DNA from: Symbiopectobacterium purcellii
GTDB taxonomy: Bacteria > Pseudomonadota > Gammaproteobacteria > Enterobacterales > Enterobacteriaceae
Assembly: GCF_019797845.1 (NCBI RefSeq)
Contig: NZ_CP081864.1
Span: forward strand, 4,402,001 to 4,466,000
Direction: 5' to 3'
DNA: 64,000 nt
Shown here: positions 20,111 to 28,661 of the stretch, one piece after another
Numbering within the stretch: the stretch's first letter is position 1
Layout of the letters: every line of letters starts with the position of its first letter
The notes under the pieces: generated by a model
What the model was told of the DNA's origin: nothing
Database searches by the model: none
Seen by the model: only the letters and a program-made list of their open reading frames with translations
Made by a program: the position numbers and the translations under genes

Positions 20111-20677
20111 ATGAACCGATGCGCATGGGTCACCCAAGACCCGCTTTACCTCGATTATCACGATACGGAATGGGGCAAACCGTGCAAAGAGAGCGTCAAA
20201 CTGTTCGAACTGCTGTGCCTTGAAGGACAGCAGGCCGGTTTGTCATGGATAACGGTATTGAAAAAGCGGGAAAACTACCGGGCGAGCTTCCATCAGTTTG
20301 ACCCGAAACGGGTGGCAAACATGACGCAGGAAGACGTCGAGCGTTTGCTACAAGACAGTGGCATTATCCGTCATCGCGGCAAAATTGAAGCCATCATCAC
20401 CAACGCACGCATCTGGTGTGACATGGAAGCGCAGGGCGAGTCTTTTTCCGATTTCATCTGGTCTTTCGTTAACCATGCGCCGTTGGTCAACAGCCCCACC
20501 ACGCTGTCCGATGTGCCTGCTAAAACCGCCGTGTCTGACGCCATGTCAAAAGCACTGAAAAAACGCGGCTTCAAGTTTATCGGCTCCACCATCTGCTATG
20601 CCTTTATGCAAGCCGCCGGTCTGGTCAACGATCACACGACCGACTGCTTCTGCTATCAAGAGGCCACGCGTGATTAG
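20111..20677 (+). CDS. tag: DNA-3-methyladenine glycosylase I
   Basis: Tag excises 3-methyladenine from alkylated DNA. The 188-residue product matches E. coli Tag (187) along its length. The structural zinc ligands are all present: Cys4, His17, and the C-terminal His/Cys pair in DHTTDCFC. The base pocket segment EGQQAGLSW, with the glutamate and tryptophan that recognise the lesion, is intact, and a helix-hairpin-helix runs near LLQDSGIIRHRGKI. It overlaps the following yiaC by eight bases, as in E. coli, so the two are co-translated. Confidence 0.97.
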   Translation: MNRCAWVTQDPLYLDYHDTEWGKPCKESVKLFELLCLEGQQAGLSWITVLKKRENYRASFHQFDPKRVANMTQEDVERLLQDSGIIRHRGKIEAIITNARIWCDMEAQGESFSDFIWSFVNHAPLVNSPTTLSDVPAKTAVSDAMSKALKKRGFKFIGSTICYAFMQAAGLVNDHTTDCFCYQEATRD

Positions 20678-21104
20678 GGACTACCGGCCCGAGGATCTTG
20701 CCCTCCTCCTCCCCCTGTGGCTAGAAAGCACGACCCGATCGCACCCGTTTATCAACCCCACCTATTGGCAAGAAAGCGAACCGCTGGTGCGTGAGCAGTA
20801 TCTGCCGAACGCGCAGACTTGGGTTTATGAGGTTGGAGGCGCGATCGTCGGTTTCATCAGCGTGATGGAACAGCGTTTTGTCGGCGCACTGTTTGTCCAT
20901 CATCGCTGGCATGGCAAAGGCGTCGGCGTCGCGCTGATGACCCATGTGCAGCAGCACTTCCCTGTGTTGAGTCTGGAAGTGTATGAACAAAACCTGCGCG
21001 CCTGCGCCTTTTACCAGAAACTGGGTTTCTCTGCGGTAAAACGCACGTTCCCCGCGGAAACCAACGCCCCCGCGCAGATTATGCAATGGGAAAAAACGGC
21101 CTGA
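20670..21104 (+). CDS. yiaC: GNAT acetyltransferase YiaC
   Basis: A 144-residue N-acetyltransferase; E. coli YiaC has 146 residues and acetylates protein lysines. The GTG start at 20670 lies inside the last codons of tag, with AAGAGG ahead of it; the product then begins MIRDYRPEDLALLLPLWLEST, matching the YiaC N-terminus. The acetyl-CoA loop is HHRWHGKGVGVAL and the fourth motif is VYEQNLRACAFYQKLGF. The tag-yiaC pairing is the same as in E. coli, which supports the assignment. Confidence 0.88.
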   Translation: MIRDYRPEDLALLLPLWLESTTRSHPFINPTYWQESEPLVREQYLPNAQTWVYEVGGAIVGFISVMEQRFVGALFVHHRWHGKGVGVALMTHVQQHFPVLSLEVYEQNLRACAFYQKLGFSAVKRTFPAETNAPAQIMQWEKTA

Positions 21105-21261
21105 CGATGTCAGGCTAACCTGTGTACCGCCCCCTCAATATCCTGCCCTGCCTGCCAATAGGTTGTCGTACCCACGCGCTGTTCCACGCGTAATTAGTGA
21201 TAACGATCGCGTTTCATCAACCCTGTGGTTGAATCACTCACCCTTTGAGTGGTTTATTATA

Positions 21262-21277
21262 TGGAACTATTGTTCAA
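21262..21277 (+). promoter_or_regulatory. Candidate IclR-family operator before the catabolic cluster
   Basis: TGGAAC-TATT-GTTCAA is a near-perfect inverted repeat (5 of 6 positions pair) just after a TATTAT -10-like box (21255-21260). IclR-family regulators such as KdgR bind TGAAAC/GTTTCA-like sites, and an IclR-type gene closes this cluster. Not proven. Confidence 0.35.
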
Positions 21278-21290
21278 TATAGTGAATAGA

Positions 21291-22199
21291 ATGAAAGCAG
21301 ATCGGATTAAGGGCGTTATTCCCCCCCTTCCCACGTTGACGGATGCTGAGGGGAACCTCGACAAGCAAGCAATGGGCAGCTTGCTCGATCGGGTGATTAA
21401 CGCTGGCGTACACGGCGTGTTGGCACTGGGCACCTGCGGCGAATTTTATGCCCTGCGCCGGGAAACGCGTCAGGAAACCGCAGAATTTGTGGTTAACCAT
21501 GTCAAGGGTCGCGTGCCGGTGATTCTCGGTATCGGCGGTACCTGCATCGATGATGTTCTGTATTTCGGGCAGCATGCAGCGCGCTGCGGCGCGGATGCCG
21601 TATTGGTCATCAACCCTTATTACGCCCCGCTCAGCGCAGAGAGCCTTTTTCACTTTTACCAAACCGTGGCGGAAAATCTCGCACTGCCGATCATGATTTA
21701 TAACTTTCCGCAGCTGACGGGGCACTCGATTTCTGCCGATATGGTGCGACGTTTAGCGCAGCAATTTCCGTCGATCATCGGCATTAAAGACACCATTAAC
21801 AATATCAGCCATATTCGGGAATTGATGAATCAGGTTAAACCTCATCGCCCGGACTTCCTGATTTTTGCCGGCTACGACGAATACCTGTTAGACACGCTGA
21901 TATTAGGAGGCGATGGTGGCTTTCCGGCGAGTGCCAATTTCGCCCCTGACGTGACCGTTAAACTCTACGAGCATTTTTGCGCAGAAAACTATTCGACCGT
22001 ATTTCAACAGCGACGTGACTTATCGCGACTGGCGCAACTTTTTTCCATTAATGCCCCCTTGCCTGACTTACTCAAACATCTGTTAGCCATGACGGGAATG
22101 TATACGCCTGACGGCAACGGCAATAAAACAAATAGGCTTTCACCGGAACACATTGCGGAATTAAAAGACCTTCTGCCATTACGTGAAGAAAAGGAATAA
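21291..22199 (+). CDS. DHDPS/NAL-family aldolase, likely for a 2-keto-3-deoxy sugar acid
   Basis: A 302-residue class I aldolase. The start at 21291 (MKADRIKGVIPPLPT) gives the usual family N-terminus; codons at 21249 and 21261 are in frame but fall in the presumed promoter. Catalytic marks are the Schiff-base lysine in IGIKDTINN, the tyrosine in IMIYNFP, and the GTCGEF version of the GTTGE carboxylate-binding motif. The enzyme would cleave a 2-keto-3-deoxy acid to pyruvate plus an aldehyde, as YagE and YjhH do. It opens a cluster with mhpF, mhpE, a sugar-acid dehydratase, an MFS transporter and an IclR regulator. It is itself intact, although its partners are damaged. Confidence 0.87.
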   Translation: MKADRIKGVIPPLPTLTDAEGNLDKQAMGSLLDRVINAGVHGVLALGTCGEFYALRRETRQETAEFVVNHVKGRVPVILGIGGTCIDDVLYFGQHAARCGADAVLVINPYYAPLSAESLFHFYQTVAENLALPIMIYNFPQLTGHSISADMVRRLAQQFPSIIGIKDTINNISHIRELMNQVKPHRPDFLIFAGYDEYLLDTLILGGDGGFPASANFAPDVTVKLYEHFCAENYSTVFQQRRDLSRLAQLFSINAPLPDLLKHLLAMTGMYTPDGNGNKTNRLSPEHIAELKDLLPLREEKE

Positions 22200-22202
22200 A
22201 CC

Positions 22203-22828
22203 ATGGGAAGTGAAAAGATCCAGGCCGCCATTATTGGTTCAGGAAATATTGGTACTGACTTGATGTTCAAAATAATGAAAAACAGCCAATACCTGAGTAT
22301 GGGCGCGATGATCGGTATCGATCCAGCCTCAGACGGTTTGGCCCGCGCTGCGCGGCTGGGCGTGCCGGTTTCTGCCGAGGGTATCGATGGACTGCTGGCA
22401 TTGCCCCATTTCCAAGACATTAAAATCGTTTTCGACGCCACTTCAGCCAAATCACATCTGGTACATAACGAGAAGCTGCAACCCTTCGGCATTAAGGTCA
22501 TCGACCTGACACCGGCAGCCATCGGCCCGTACGTGGTCCCGTCCATTAATCTGGAACAAGAAAGTAATGCGGCCAACATCAACATGGTCACCTGCGGTGG
22601 GCAGGCAACCATTCCTATCGTCAATGCGGTGGCACAGGTCACGGACGTTTACTATGCCGAAATTGTTGCCAGTATCGCCAGCAAGTCTGCGGGCCCCGGC
22701 ACCCGAGCCAATATTGACGAATTTACCGAAACCACGTCGGCTGCCATTGTTAACGTCGGCAAAGCGCGCGCCGGAAAAGCCATCATTATTCTCAACCCGG
22801 CGTCGGCACCCTTCATGATTTACACGCC
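22203..22828 (+). pseudogene. mhpF: Acetaldehyde dehydrogenase MhpF, 3' part deleted
   Basis: MhpF makes acetyl-CoA from acetaldehyde, CoA and NAD. The start at 22203 follows AAGGAATAAACC. Residues 1 to about 208 match the family: the NAD loop [11 protein letters not shown], the active-site cysteine in [16 protein letters not shown], and [13 protein letters not shown]. The match stops at about 22828, where the DNA becomes the middle of mhpE in a different frame. The frame itself runs on to 22946 with an unrelated tail. About 105 C-terminal codons, including the part that contacts the aldolase partner, are gone, so activity is not expected. Confidence 0.88.
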
Positions 22829-23563
22829 GCCTATGATGCAGGCGCACGCGTGGTACGTGTCGCCACCCACTGCACCGAAGCAGATATTTCACGGCAACAT
22901 ATTGAATTCGCGCGCAACCTCGGTATGGACACCGTCGGTTTTCTGATGATGAGCCACATGATTACTCCGCAGGAACTGGCTGAGCAGGCGAAAAAAATGG
23001 AAAGCTATGGCGCGAATTGTATCTACGTCGTGGATTCCAGCGGCGCCATGCTGATGCAGGACATTCGCGATCGCTTCCGGGCGCTGAAAGCCATCCTGAA
23101 CAGCGATACCCAAACGGGCATGCACGCGCACAACAACCTTTCTGTCAGTATCGCCAACTCACTGACCGCCATTGAAGAAGGCTGCGATCGGGTGGATACC
23201 AGCCTGGCAGGCATGGGCGCCGGTGCGGGCAATACGCCCACCGAAGTGTTTATCGGCTGCCTGGAAAAGCAGGGCTGGCAGCACGGTTGTCAGTTGGACA
23301 CGTTGATCAACGGTGCTGACGATGTGGTACGCCCGCTGCAACACCGTCCGGTGCGCGTCGATCGCGAAACCTTATCGCTCGGACTCGCCGGGGTGTATTC
23401 CAGCTTTTTGCTGCACGCTGAACGTGCATCGCAAAAATACGGCATCAGCACCATGGATATATTAATGGAGCTCGGAAAAAGAAAAATGGTCGGCGGTCAG
23501 GAAGACATGATTGTCGATGTTGCATTGGATTTAAAAAACGCCAACACCAAGCAAGCACAATAA
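22829..23563 (+). pseudogene. mhpE: 4-hydroxy-2-oxovalerate aldolase MhpE, 5' part deleted
   Basis: MhpE cleaves 4-hydroxy-2-oxo acids to pyruvate and an aldehyde, and channels the aldehyde to MhpF. The match begins abruptly at [15 protein letters not shown] (about residue 105 of a normal 337) and continues to the C-terminus, with GMHAHNNLS holding the HxH metal ligands, [20 protein letters not shown] and [16 protein letters not shown]. No start or ribosome site belongs to this piece, and it is out of frame with mhpF. The missing DNA, the end of mhpF and start of mhpE, would be about 650 bases. Confidence 0.88.
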
Positions 23564-23590
23564 TACTAATGATTATATGAGGTTTTAATT

Positions 23591-25261
23591 ATGCGAAGCC
23601 AAAAAATATTAGGAAGCCTTGAGTAGGGTTTTAACCGTAGCGTATTTAAAAGCATCGGTTATTCTGATGAAGATCTGAAAAGACCTGTCATTGGTATCGC
23701 CAACTCCTGGAATGAATTGGTACCCGGCCATTTCAATCTGCGTCAGGTCGGTGAATCAGTGAAAAAAGGTATCCACATGGCGGGCGGCACCGCCGTGGAA
23801 TTTGGCCTGATTGCCGCTTGTGACGGCACGGCACAGGGCCATAAGGGTATGCACTACATCCTGCCTTCACGGGATATGATCGCCAACGACATCGAGATCA
23901 TGGTAGAAGCCCATCAGTTGGATGCCATCGTGATGCTCGGCTCTTGCGATAAAATTTTTCCCGCGATGCTGATGGCCGCAGCACGCCTGGATATTCCCGC
24001 CATCATTCTGCCCGGTGGCCCAATGCTGGGTGGCGAAGTGTTCGACGGACGCAAATCGGACCTGACGACCATGTCAGAATCGTTAGGCATGCTCAAAGCA
24101 GGCAAAATCACCGAAGACGTTTGCCATCGACTAGAAAACACTTGCGGCCCGACCTGCGGTTCCTGCTCATTCCTCGGCACGGCCAACACCATGTGCAGCC
24201 TGTCGGAAGCCATCGGCATGACATTACCCAATGGCGCACTGACGCCCGCGGTTTATTCCGAACGCCTGCGGCTGGGTGAAAGTACCGGTTTTGCCATTAT
24301 GAACATGGTGAAAAACAGCATTACCGCTCGTGACATCATCACCATCGACGCGATTAAAAACGCCATCAGGGTATTGATGGCAATCGGTGGCTCCACCAAT
24401 GCCGTCCTGCACCTCTCTGCATTGGCACATGAGCTTGATATCTCTGCTGAAACCATGATGGACCTGTATGAAGAACTGAGTGACAGCACGCCGCAAATCG
24501 TCAAGGTGAATCCGGCGGCGAAGTTCGATATGGAAGATTTCCACCGTGCAGGCGGCATACCACAAGTGATGCATGAAATCAGTGGATTGCTGGAAAAAGG
24601 CGCGCTGACCGTCACCGGGCAAACCGTGGGAGAAAACCTGGCGGCCATGAACCTGCTGTATCAGCCTAACCGTGACATCATCAAACCCCTGGAAACGCCC
24701 TTTGCCCCTCAGGGTGGGATCGCCATTCTCAAAGGCAACATCGCACCGAAAAGCGGGGTAACCAAACCGGCCGCCATTTTGCCAGAAATGCGTCATTTCA
24801 CCGGAAAAGCCGTCTGTTTTGACAGCGAAGATGCTGCCGAGGAAGCCATTCTGGCCGGAGATATTAAACCCGGCGACGTGTTGGTGATTCGCTATGAGGG
24901 TCCCAAAGGCGGCCCCGGCATGCGTGAAATGTTCAAAGCAATGAAATACCTGTATGGCATGGGGCTGGCCAGTAACACCGCCATCATTACCGATGGTCGT
25001 TTCTCCGGCACCAATAATGGCTGCTTTGTTGGCCATATTTCGCCAGAAGCGGCGGAAGGCGGCCCCATTGCTGCACTGCGCGATGGCGACTTGATTACTA
25101 TTGATATTCCTAACAAAACGATCCACGCCCATGTAACCGATGAAGAAATCGCTCAACGGTTACAACAATGGCAGGCGCCCAAACGTAAATTCACCAAGGG
25201 TATTTTGGGCATTTACTCACAATTAGCCAGCTCGGCACATGAGGGTGCCGTTTTGAAATAA
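23591..25261 (+). pseudogene. IlvD/Edd-family sugar-acid dehydratase with an early stop codon
   Basis: The enzyme class removes water from dihydroxy acids or aldonates with an iron-sulfur cluster. From ATG 23591 (behind a GAGG) the frame reads MRSQKILGSLE, then TAG at 23624-23626, then continues in frame as GFNRSVFKSIGYSDEDLKRP to the end, 556 codons in all and the normal length for the family. Cluster and active-site motifs are intact: GSCDKIFPAML, CGPTCGSCSF, EGPKGGPGM and DGRFSGTNNG. No start codon with a ribosome site follows the stop before conserved sequence, so the product is probably lost unless the stop is misread. With the adjacent aldolase it would degrade an aldonic acid such as a pentonate. 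Confidence 0.85.
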
Positions 25262-25427
25262 CCAGATTGTCATTATTGATGACATTACACCCGTAATAAT
25301 TTGCGTGGCAGGAATATGGCCTCACTCCCCGTGAGGCCCAGGGAAGGAATGAATAACGCACGCCGTTTTAATTGTGACGGGAATACACGCTGTACCTACC
25401 AATTAATAATAATAGCAGGTCTATAGT

Positions 25428-26726
25428 ATGGAAAATACTAATCCAGCAGTAACTTACAATCAGGTTGACGCAACAATACCCAATGCCAGATGGTGGCATA
25501 TTATTCCTGCCACCATATTAGTCTATATCGTCGCATTTATGGATCGCACCAATATCGGGATCGCCATTGCCGGCGGTATGGATAAAGATCTCGGTATTAC
25601 ATCCTCAGTCGCCGGAGCCGCTGCGGGCATCTTCTTTTTCGGCTATCTCTTTTTGCAAATTCCTGGCGGCCACTTTGCAGAAAAGGCCAGCGCCAAGAAA
25701 TTTATCGCCTGGACCATCGTGTTTTGGGGTGGACTGGCCATGTTATCGGGTTTTGTACAAAATACCTGGCAACTGATGACGGTACGCTTCTTCCTCGGCG
25801 TAGCGGAAGGCGGGGTTTATCCTGCCATTCTTGCATTGATTGGCCACTGGTTCCCCAATAAAGAGCGAGCCCGCGCCATTGCGTTTTTCCAGATGAACAT
25901 GGCGATTGCCGTGATCATCACCAGCCCGATTTCCGGCTGGCTGATTCAGAACTATGACTGGCGCGTGATGTTTATTGTTGAAGGCCTGGTCTCCTTGGCA
26001 CTGCTGTTTATCTGGCTGCCACTGGTCGCCGATCACCCCAAAGATGCCAAATGGCTTTCTGCGCAAGAACGGGAGTGGATTGAAACCGAACTGCGCAACG
26101 ACGCGGAAGAAAATAAGCGCAATCAAGGCGCACTGTCTAAAGGCGGCTATAAAGACCTTTACCGTAGTTTGAACCTGTGGCGCATGGTGGCAATTTACTT
26201 CTTTATGTCAGCTGGTTTTTACGGTTTCTCACTGTGGATGCCCACGCTTATCAGCGAGCTCACCAAATCCACCATGACGGTCGTCGGTTTACTGACCGCC
26301 GTGCCCTTTATCTTTACCATCATCGGCCAGTATATTTTCGCCAGACTGTGCGACGCCACCATGAACCGGCGGCTCTTTACCGCACTGTCATTCTTTGGCA
26401 TTGCAATCTCGCTGGCCCTTTCTGTGGTGCTGAAAGAAAACGTCTGGCTTTCCTATGGCATGCTGGTGTGCGGCGGCTTCTTCCTGAACGCGTGGGCGGG
26501 CCCGTACTGGTCAATGCCTACCCTGCTGTTCCCAACGGAAGCGTTAGGTGGCGCCCGCGGCACCATCAATGCCATCGGGAGTCTGGGTGGATTCTGTGGT
26601 CCCTACCTGGTGGGCCTGATTTCGCTGTATTTAGGCAGCAAAATGGGCGTATTAACGCTGGTTGTTTCGCTGATTATTGCCGCACTGCTGACATTATCGC
26701 TGCCAAAAGTGACAGCCAATAAATAA
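25428..26726 (+). CDS. MFS transporter, anion:cation symporter family
   Basis: A 432-residue inner-membrane transporter with twelve predicted helices. The loop between helices 2 and 3 (GHFAEKASAKKFI) and the motif FLGVAEGGVYPAILALIGHWFPNKERARA are typical of the ACS group, which brings in hexuronates, hexonates, tartrate and other organic anions with protons. It follows the dehydratase by about 165 bases and is the last gene of the cluster before a bidirectional terminator. Its likely role is uptake of the sugar acid that the aldolase and dehydratase once processed. The frame is intact. The exact substrate is not visible. Confidence 0.88.
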   Translation: MENTNPAVTYNQVDATIPNARWWHIIPATILVYIVAFMDRTNIGIAIAGGMDKDLGITSSVAGAAAGIFFFGYLFLQIPGGHFAEKASAKKFIAWTIVFWGGLAMLSGFVQNTWQLMTVRFFLGVAEGGVYPAILALIGHWFPNKERARAIAFFQMNMAIAVIITSPISGWLIQNYDWRVMFIVEGLVSLALLFIWLPLVADHPKDAKWLSAQEREWIETELRNDAEENKRNQGALSKGGYKDLYRSLNLWRMVAIYFFMSAGFYGFSLWMPTLISELTKSTMTVVGLLTAVPFIFTIIGQYIFARLCDATMNRRLFTALSFFGIAISLALSVVLKENVWLSYGMLVCGGFFLNAWAGPYWSMPTLLFPTEALGGARGTINAIGSLGGFCGPYLVGLISLYLGSKMGVLTLVVSLIIAALLTLSLPKVTANK

Positions 26727-26740
26727 TTAGTCTGGACAGA

Positions 26741-26772
26741 AAAAAGAGCGTTGCTGGCATCGCTCTTTTTTT
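26741..26772. terminator. Bidirectional terminator between the MFS and IclR genes
   Basis: Arms AAAAAGAGCG and CGCTCTTTTT with a 10-base loop. A T tract follows in both reading directions. The MFS gene ends 15 bases to the left and the IclR gene ends 6 bases to the right. Confidence 0.9.
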
Positions 26773-26777
26773 ATTGT

Positions 26778-27533
26778 TTACTCATAGAGCTTGCGGCTGA
26801 TCTTTTGGCAAGCTTCACGTAACTGATGAATGATTTCCTCATGCCGTGTTTCAGGCATTTGAAAAGTGACGCTCGTAACGCTAACACCAGCAATAATATC
26901 GTGATGACCGTCGAATATTGGCATAGCAATACAAAATATGCCCAGATCACCTTCTTCACGATCGAAGGCATAGCCTGTTTTTCTGATCTCTTGCAGCTCT
27001 TTTTTCAGGGCAGTTTTGGTTGGAATGGTCATCGGGGTGAAGATTTCCAGGTTCTCTTCCGGTAACAAGCGATCCAGCTCTTCATCACTTAACTGAGAAA
27101 TCAGTGCCTTACCCAACCCGGAGCTGTGTAGCGACAACTTTTTCCCTACCACGCTTTTTATGCTAATTAGTTGATTACTTTCTATTTTATCCAGATATAT
27201 CGGGCTATCGCCATCGAGTACGCCCAAATGACATGTCAAATTCAGTTGGTTTACCAAGTCGGACAACAGGGTGTGAGCTACAGATTTAACATTAAAATTC
27301 TGAATGGCCGCACTGCCATATTCATACATTTTCAAACCCAGGTGATATTTGTTTTTTTCAAATTTCACCAGACGGTGCGTAACCAGCGATGACAACATCA
27401 GGGAGAGGCTGCTTTTCGGCAAGGATAATGCATTGTGTATTTCGGTAAAGGTTGCCACATTCCGTGTTGAAAGATAATCAAGCAGCAAAATCATTTTATC
27501 GATAGCCGGCACTTTTGTTTTTGCATTATTCAT
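26778..27533 (-). CDS. IclR-family transcription regulator
   Basis: A 251-residue regulator starting at 27533 behind AGGAGCAAAC. The N-terminal winged helix-turn-helix is seen in ATFTEIHNALSLPKSSLSLML, and the C-terminal effector domain has KSVAHTLLSDLVNQL, SGLGKALIS, and FDREEGDLGIFCIAMPIFD with the usual YAxDxxE-like opening. IclR proteins commonly control sugar-acid and aromatic-acid catabolic clusters by binding the pathway intermediate. It is convergent with the aldolase-dehydratase-transporter cluster, which it most likely represses; the candidate operator at 21262-21277 fits this. Confidence 0.88.
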   Translation of the reverse strand: MNNAKTKVPAIDKMILLLDYLSTRNVATFTEIHNALSLPKSSLSLMLSSLVTHRLVKFEKNKYHLGLKMYEYGSAAIQNFNVKSVAHTLLSDLVNQLNLTCHLGVLDGDSPIYLDKIESNQLISIKSVVGKKLSLHSSGLGKALISQLSDEELDRLLPEENLEIFTPMTIPTKTALKKELQEIRKTGYAFDREEGDLGIFCIAMPIFDGHHDIIAGVSVTSVTFQMPETRHEEIIHQLREACQKISRKLYE

Positions 27534-27665
27534 GTTTGCTCCTGGTTTACACCCTGTTTAACCCCGACACCAACATTATAACTGATTGATATTTAATATT
27601 ACATTGTCTGTTCGTCAGATTTCATGCTGCAACAATTCTGCACCTATCCTAGGGGCTGTTGACAA

Positions 27666-28052
27666 TTAACACAGCCAGACGAATGCAGCAGCGAGCGCAA
27701 CGAATGATGCGAAGCGTTTTGAGAGTTTGTCGAAGCGTGTAGCTACGCGTCGAAATTGCTTGATACGGCAAAAGAAACGTTCGATCAAATTGCGTGAAGC
27801 GTAAAGATGTTTGTCCAGTGGGCGTTGCTCACGGCGATTCTCTTTGCTGGGGATGACAGCCTGAATGCCTACCGACTCCAGATATTGTAGAATCACATTC
27901 GTATCGTAGGCTTTGTCTGCAGCCAAGCTTGAAGGTTTCAATTCACCAAGTAAAGGCAATGCTTCTCTGGTGTCGCTCTTTTGACCACCAGTCAAACTAA
28001 AACGGGCAAGCATGCCCAGCCCATCAACCAGAGCGTGAATCTTGGTTGTCAA
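27666..28052 (-). CDS. IS5-family transposase, C-terminal frame (OrfB)
   Basis: A 128-codon frame holding the second half of the transposase. LAADKAYDTN carries the second aspartate and SRNLIERFFCRIKQFRRVATR carries the catalytic glutamate and the conserved basic helix. The open frame begins with TTG at 28052 without a ribosome site. The conserved IGRSRGGLTTKIHAL sequence continues upstream of it in the same frame, back to a run of seven A (28087-28093). It is therefore expected to be made only as a fusion with OrfA. Confidence 0.85.
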   Translation of the reverse strand: MTTKIHALVDGLGMLARFSLTGGQKSDTREALPLLGELKPSSLAADKAYDTNVILQYLESVGIQAVIPSKENRREQRPLDKHLYASRNLIERFFCRIKQFRRVATRFDKLSKRFASFVALAAAFVWLC

Positions 28053-28417
28053 TCCCCCGCGAGAACGACCAATCGACTGGTCACCGTTTTTTTGGGAGCG
28101 CCCGCTGCATGCTGATGAACCCGTACGATAGTGCTGTCGATGAAGATTTCCTCGAAATCGGCATCGCCCGCAAGTTCAGCAAAAACGGAATGCCATATTT
28201 CTGCCCGTGACCATCTGGCAAAGCGTTTGTACACACTGTTCCAGAGTCCGAAATCGGGTGGTAAATCTCTCCATGGGCTTCCAGTTCGGGCGATCCATAA
28301 AACCGCTTCGACAAAAAGCCGATTATCTGCTGCTGTTCGTCCCGGATCCGAATCCTTTCCCGGCAAAAACGGGCTAATCCGTTCGTATTGGTCATCACTG
28401 AGCATCAATCTTGGCAT
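28049..28417 (-). CDS. IS5-family transposase, N-terminal frame (OrfA)
   Basis: A 122-residue frame starting MPRLMLSDDQYERI at 28417. It contains the DUF4096-type N-terminal domain (WIARTGSPWRDLPPDFG) and the first catalytic aspartate in IFIDSTIVRVHQHAAG. After GAPKK the reading drifts into a short non-conserved tail that ends at 28049. At CCC-AAA-AAA-ACG a shift of -1 reads AAC-GGT-GAC and restores the conserved GDQSIGRSRGG sequence, so a programmed frameshift is likely, as known for IS427-type elements. Confidence 0.85.
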   Translation of the reverse strand: MPRLMLSDDQYERISPFLPGKDSDPGRTAADNRLFVEAVLWIARTGSPWRDLPPDFGLWNSVYKRFARWSRAEIWHSVFAELAGDADFEEIFIDSTIVRVHQHAAGAPKKTVTSRLVVLAGD

Positions 28418-28584
28418 TCTGCTTTTCCAAAAAAGACAGAATGTAAACAGATTCTTTTACAAAAAAACAGGTTCTTGGCGATGATTGTCAACAGGCCCTA
28501 GCGTATTGCGTTAACAACAGCACCTCACTCGAATACACGAATGGTATCCTGTTACGTAGGATTTTTGTTCAAAGACACGGCCAA

Positions 28585-28603
28585 TGGTATTATATTGGTA
28601 TTA
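28585..28603 (+). promoter_or_regulatory. Candidate GntR/HutC-type operator before the yegU-like gene
   Basis: Two copies of TGGTATTA start at 28585 and 28596, an 11-bp step that puts them on one face of the helix. GGTATTATA resembles GntR-type sites, and the adjacent yegW-like gene encodes such a regulator. The sites lie about 60 bases ahead of the start codon. Confidence 0.35.
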
Positions 28604-28661
28604 GATTCTTATCACCGATGCACTACCCGCGTTACTTATAACAACAATCAGAGTACAGCTT

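Larger units (their letters stand above)
27652..28498 (-). mobile_element. IS5-family insertion sequence (IS427-like)
   Basis: An 847-base element with terminal inverted repeats GGGGCTGTTGACAAT (left) and ATTGTCAACAGGCCC (right), one mismatch in 15. It is flanked on both sides by TA, a target duplication usual for this group. Two overlapping frames encode the DDE transposase and are joined by a probable -1 frameshift at a run of seven A. Both frames and both ends are intact, so it may still move. It lies between the IclR gene and the yegU-like gene. Confidence 0.9.

Noticed and set aside
23624..23626. TAG in the dehydratase gene as programmed read-through or a modified amino acid
   Set aside because: The position is not catalytic in the family and there is no supporting structure; a mutation is simpler.
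24224..25156. 310-codon frame on the minus strand
   Set aside because: Antisense to the dehydratase gene, composition typical of a mirrored coding strand.
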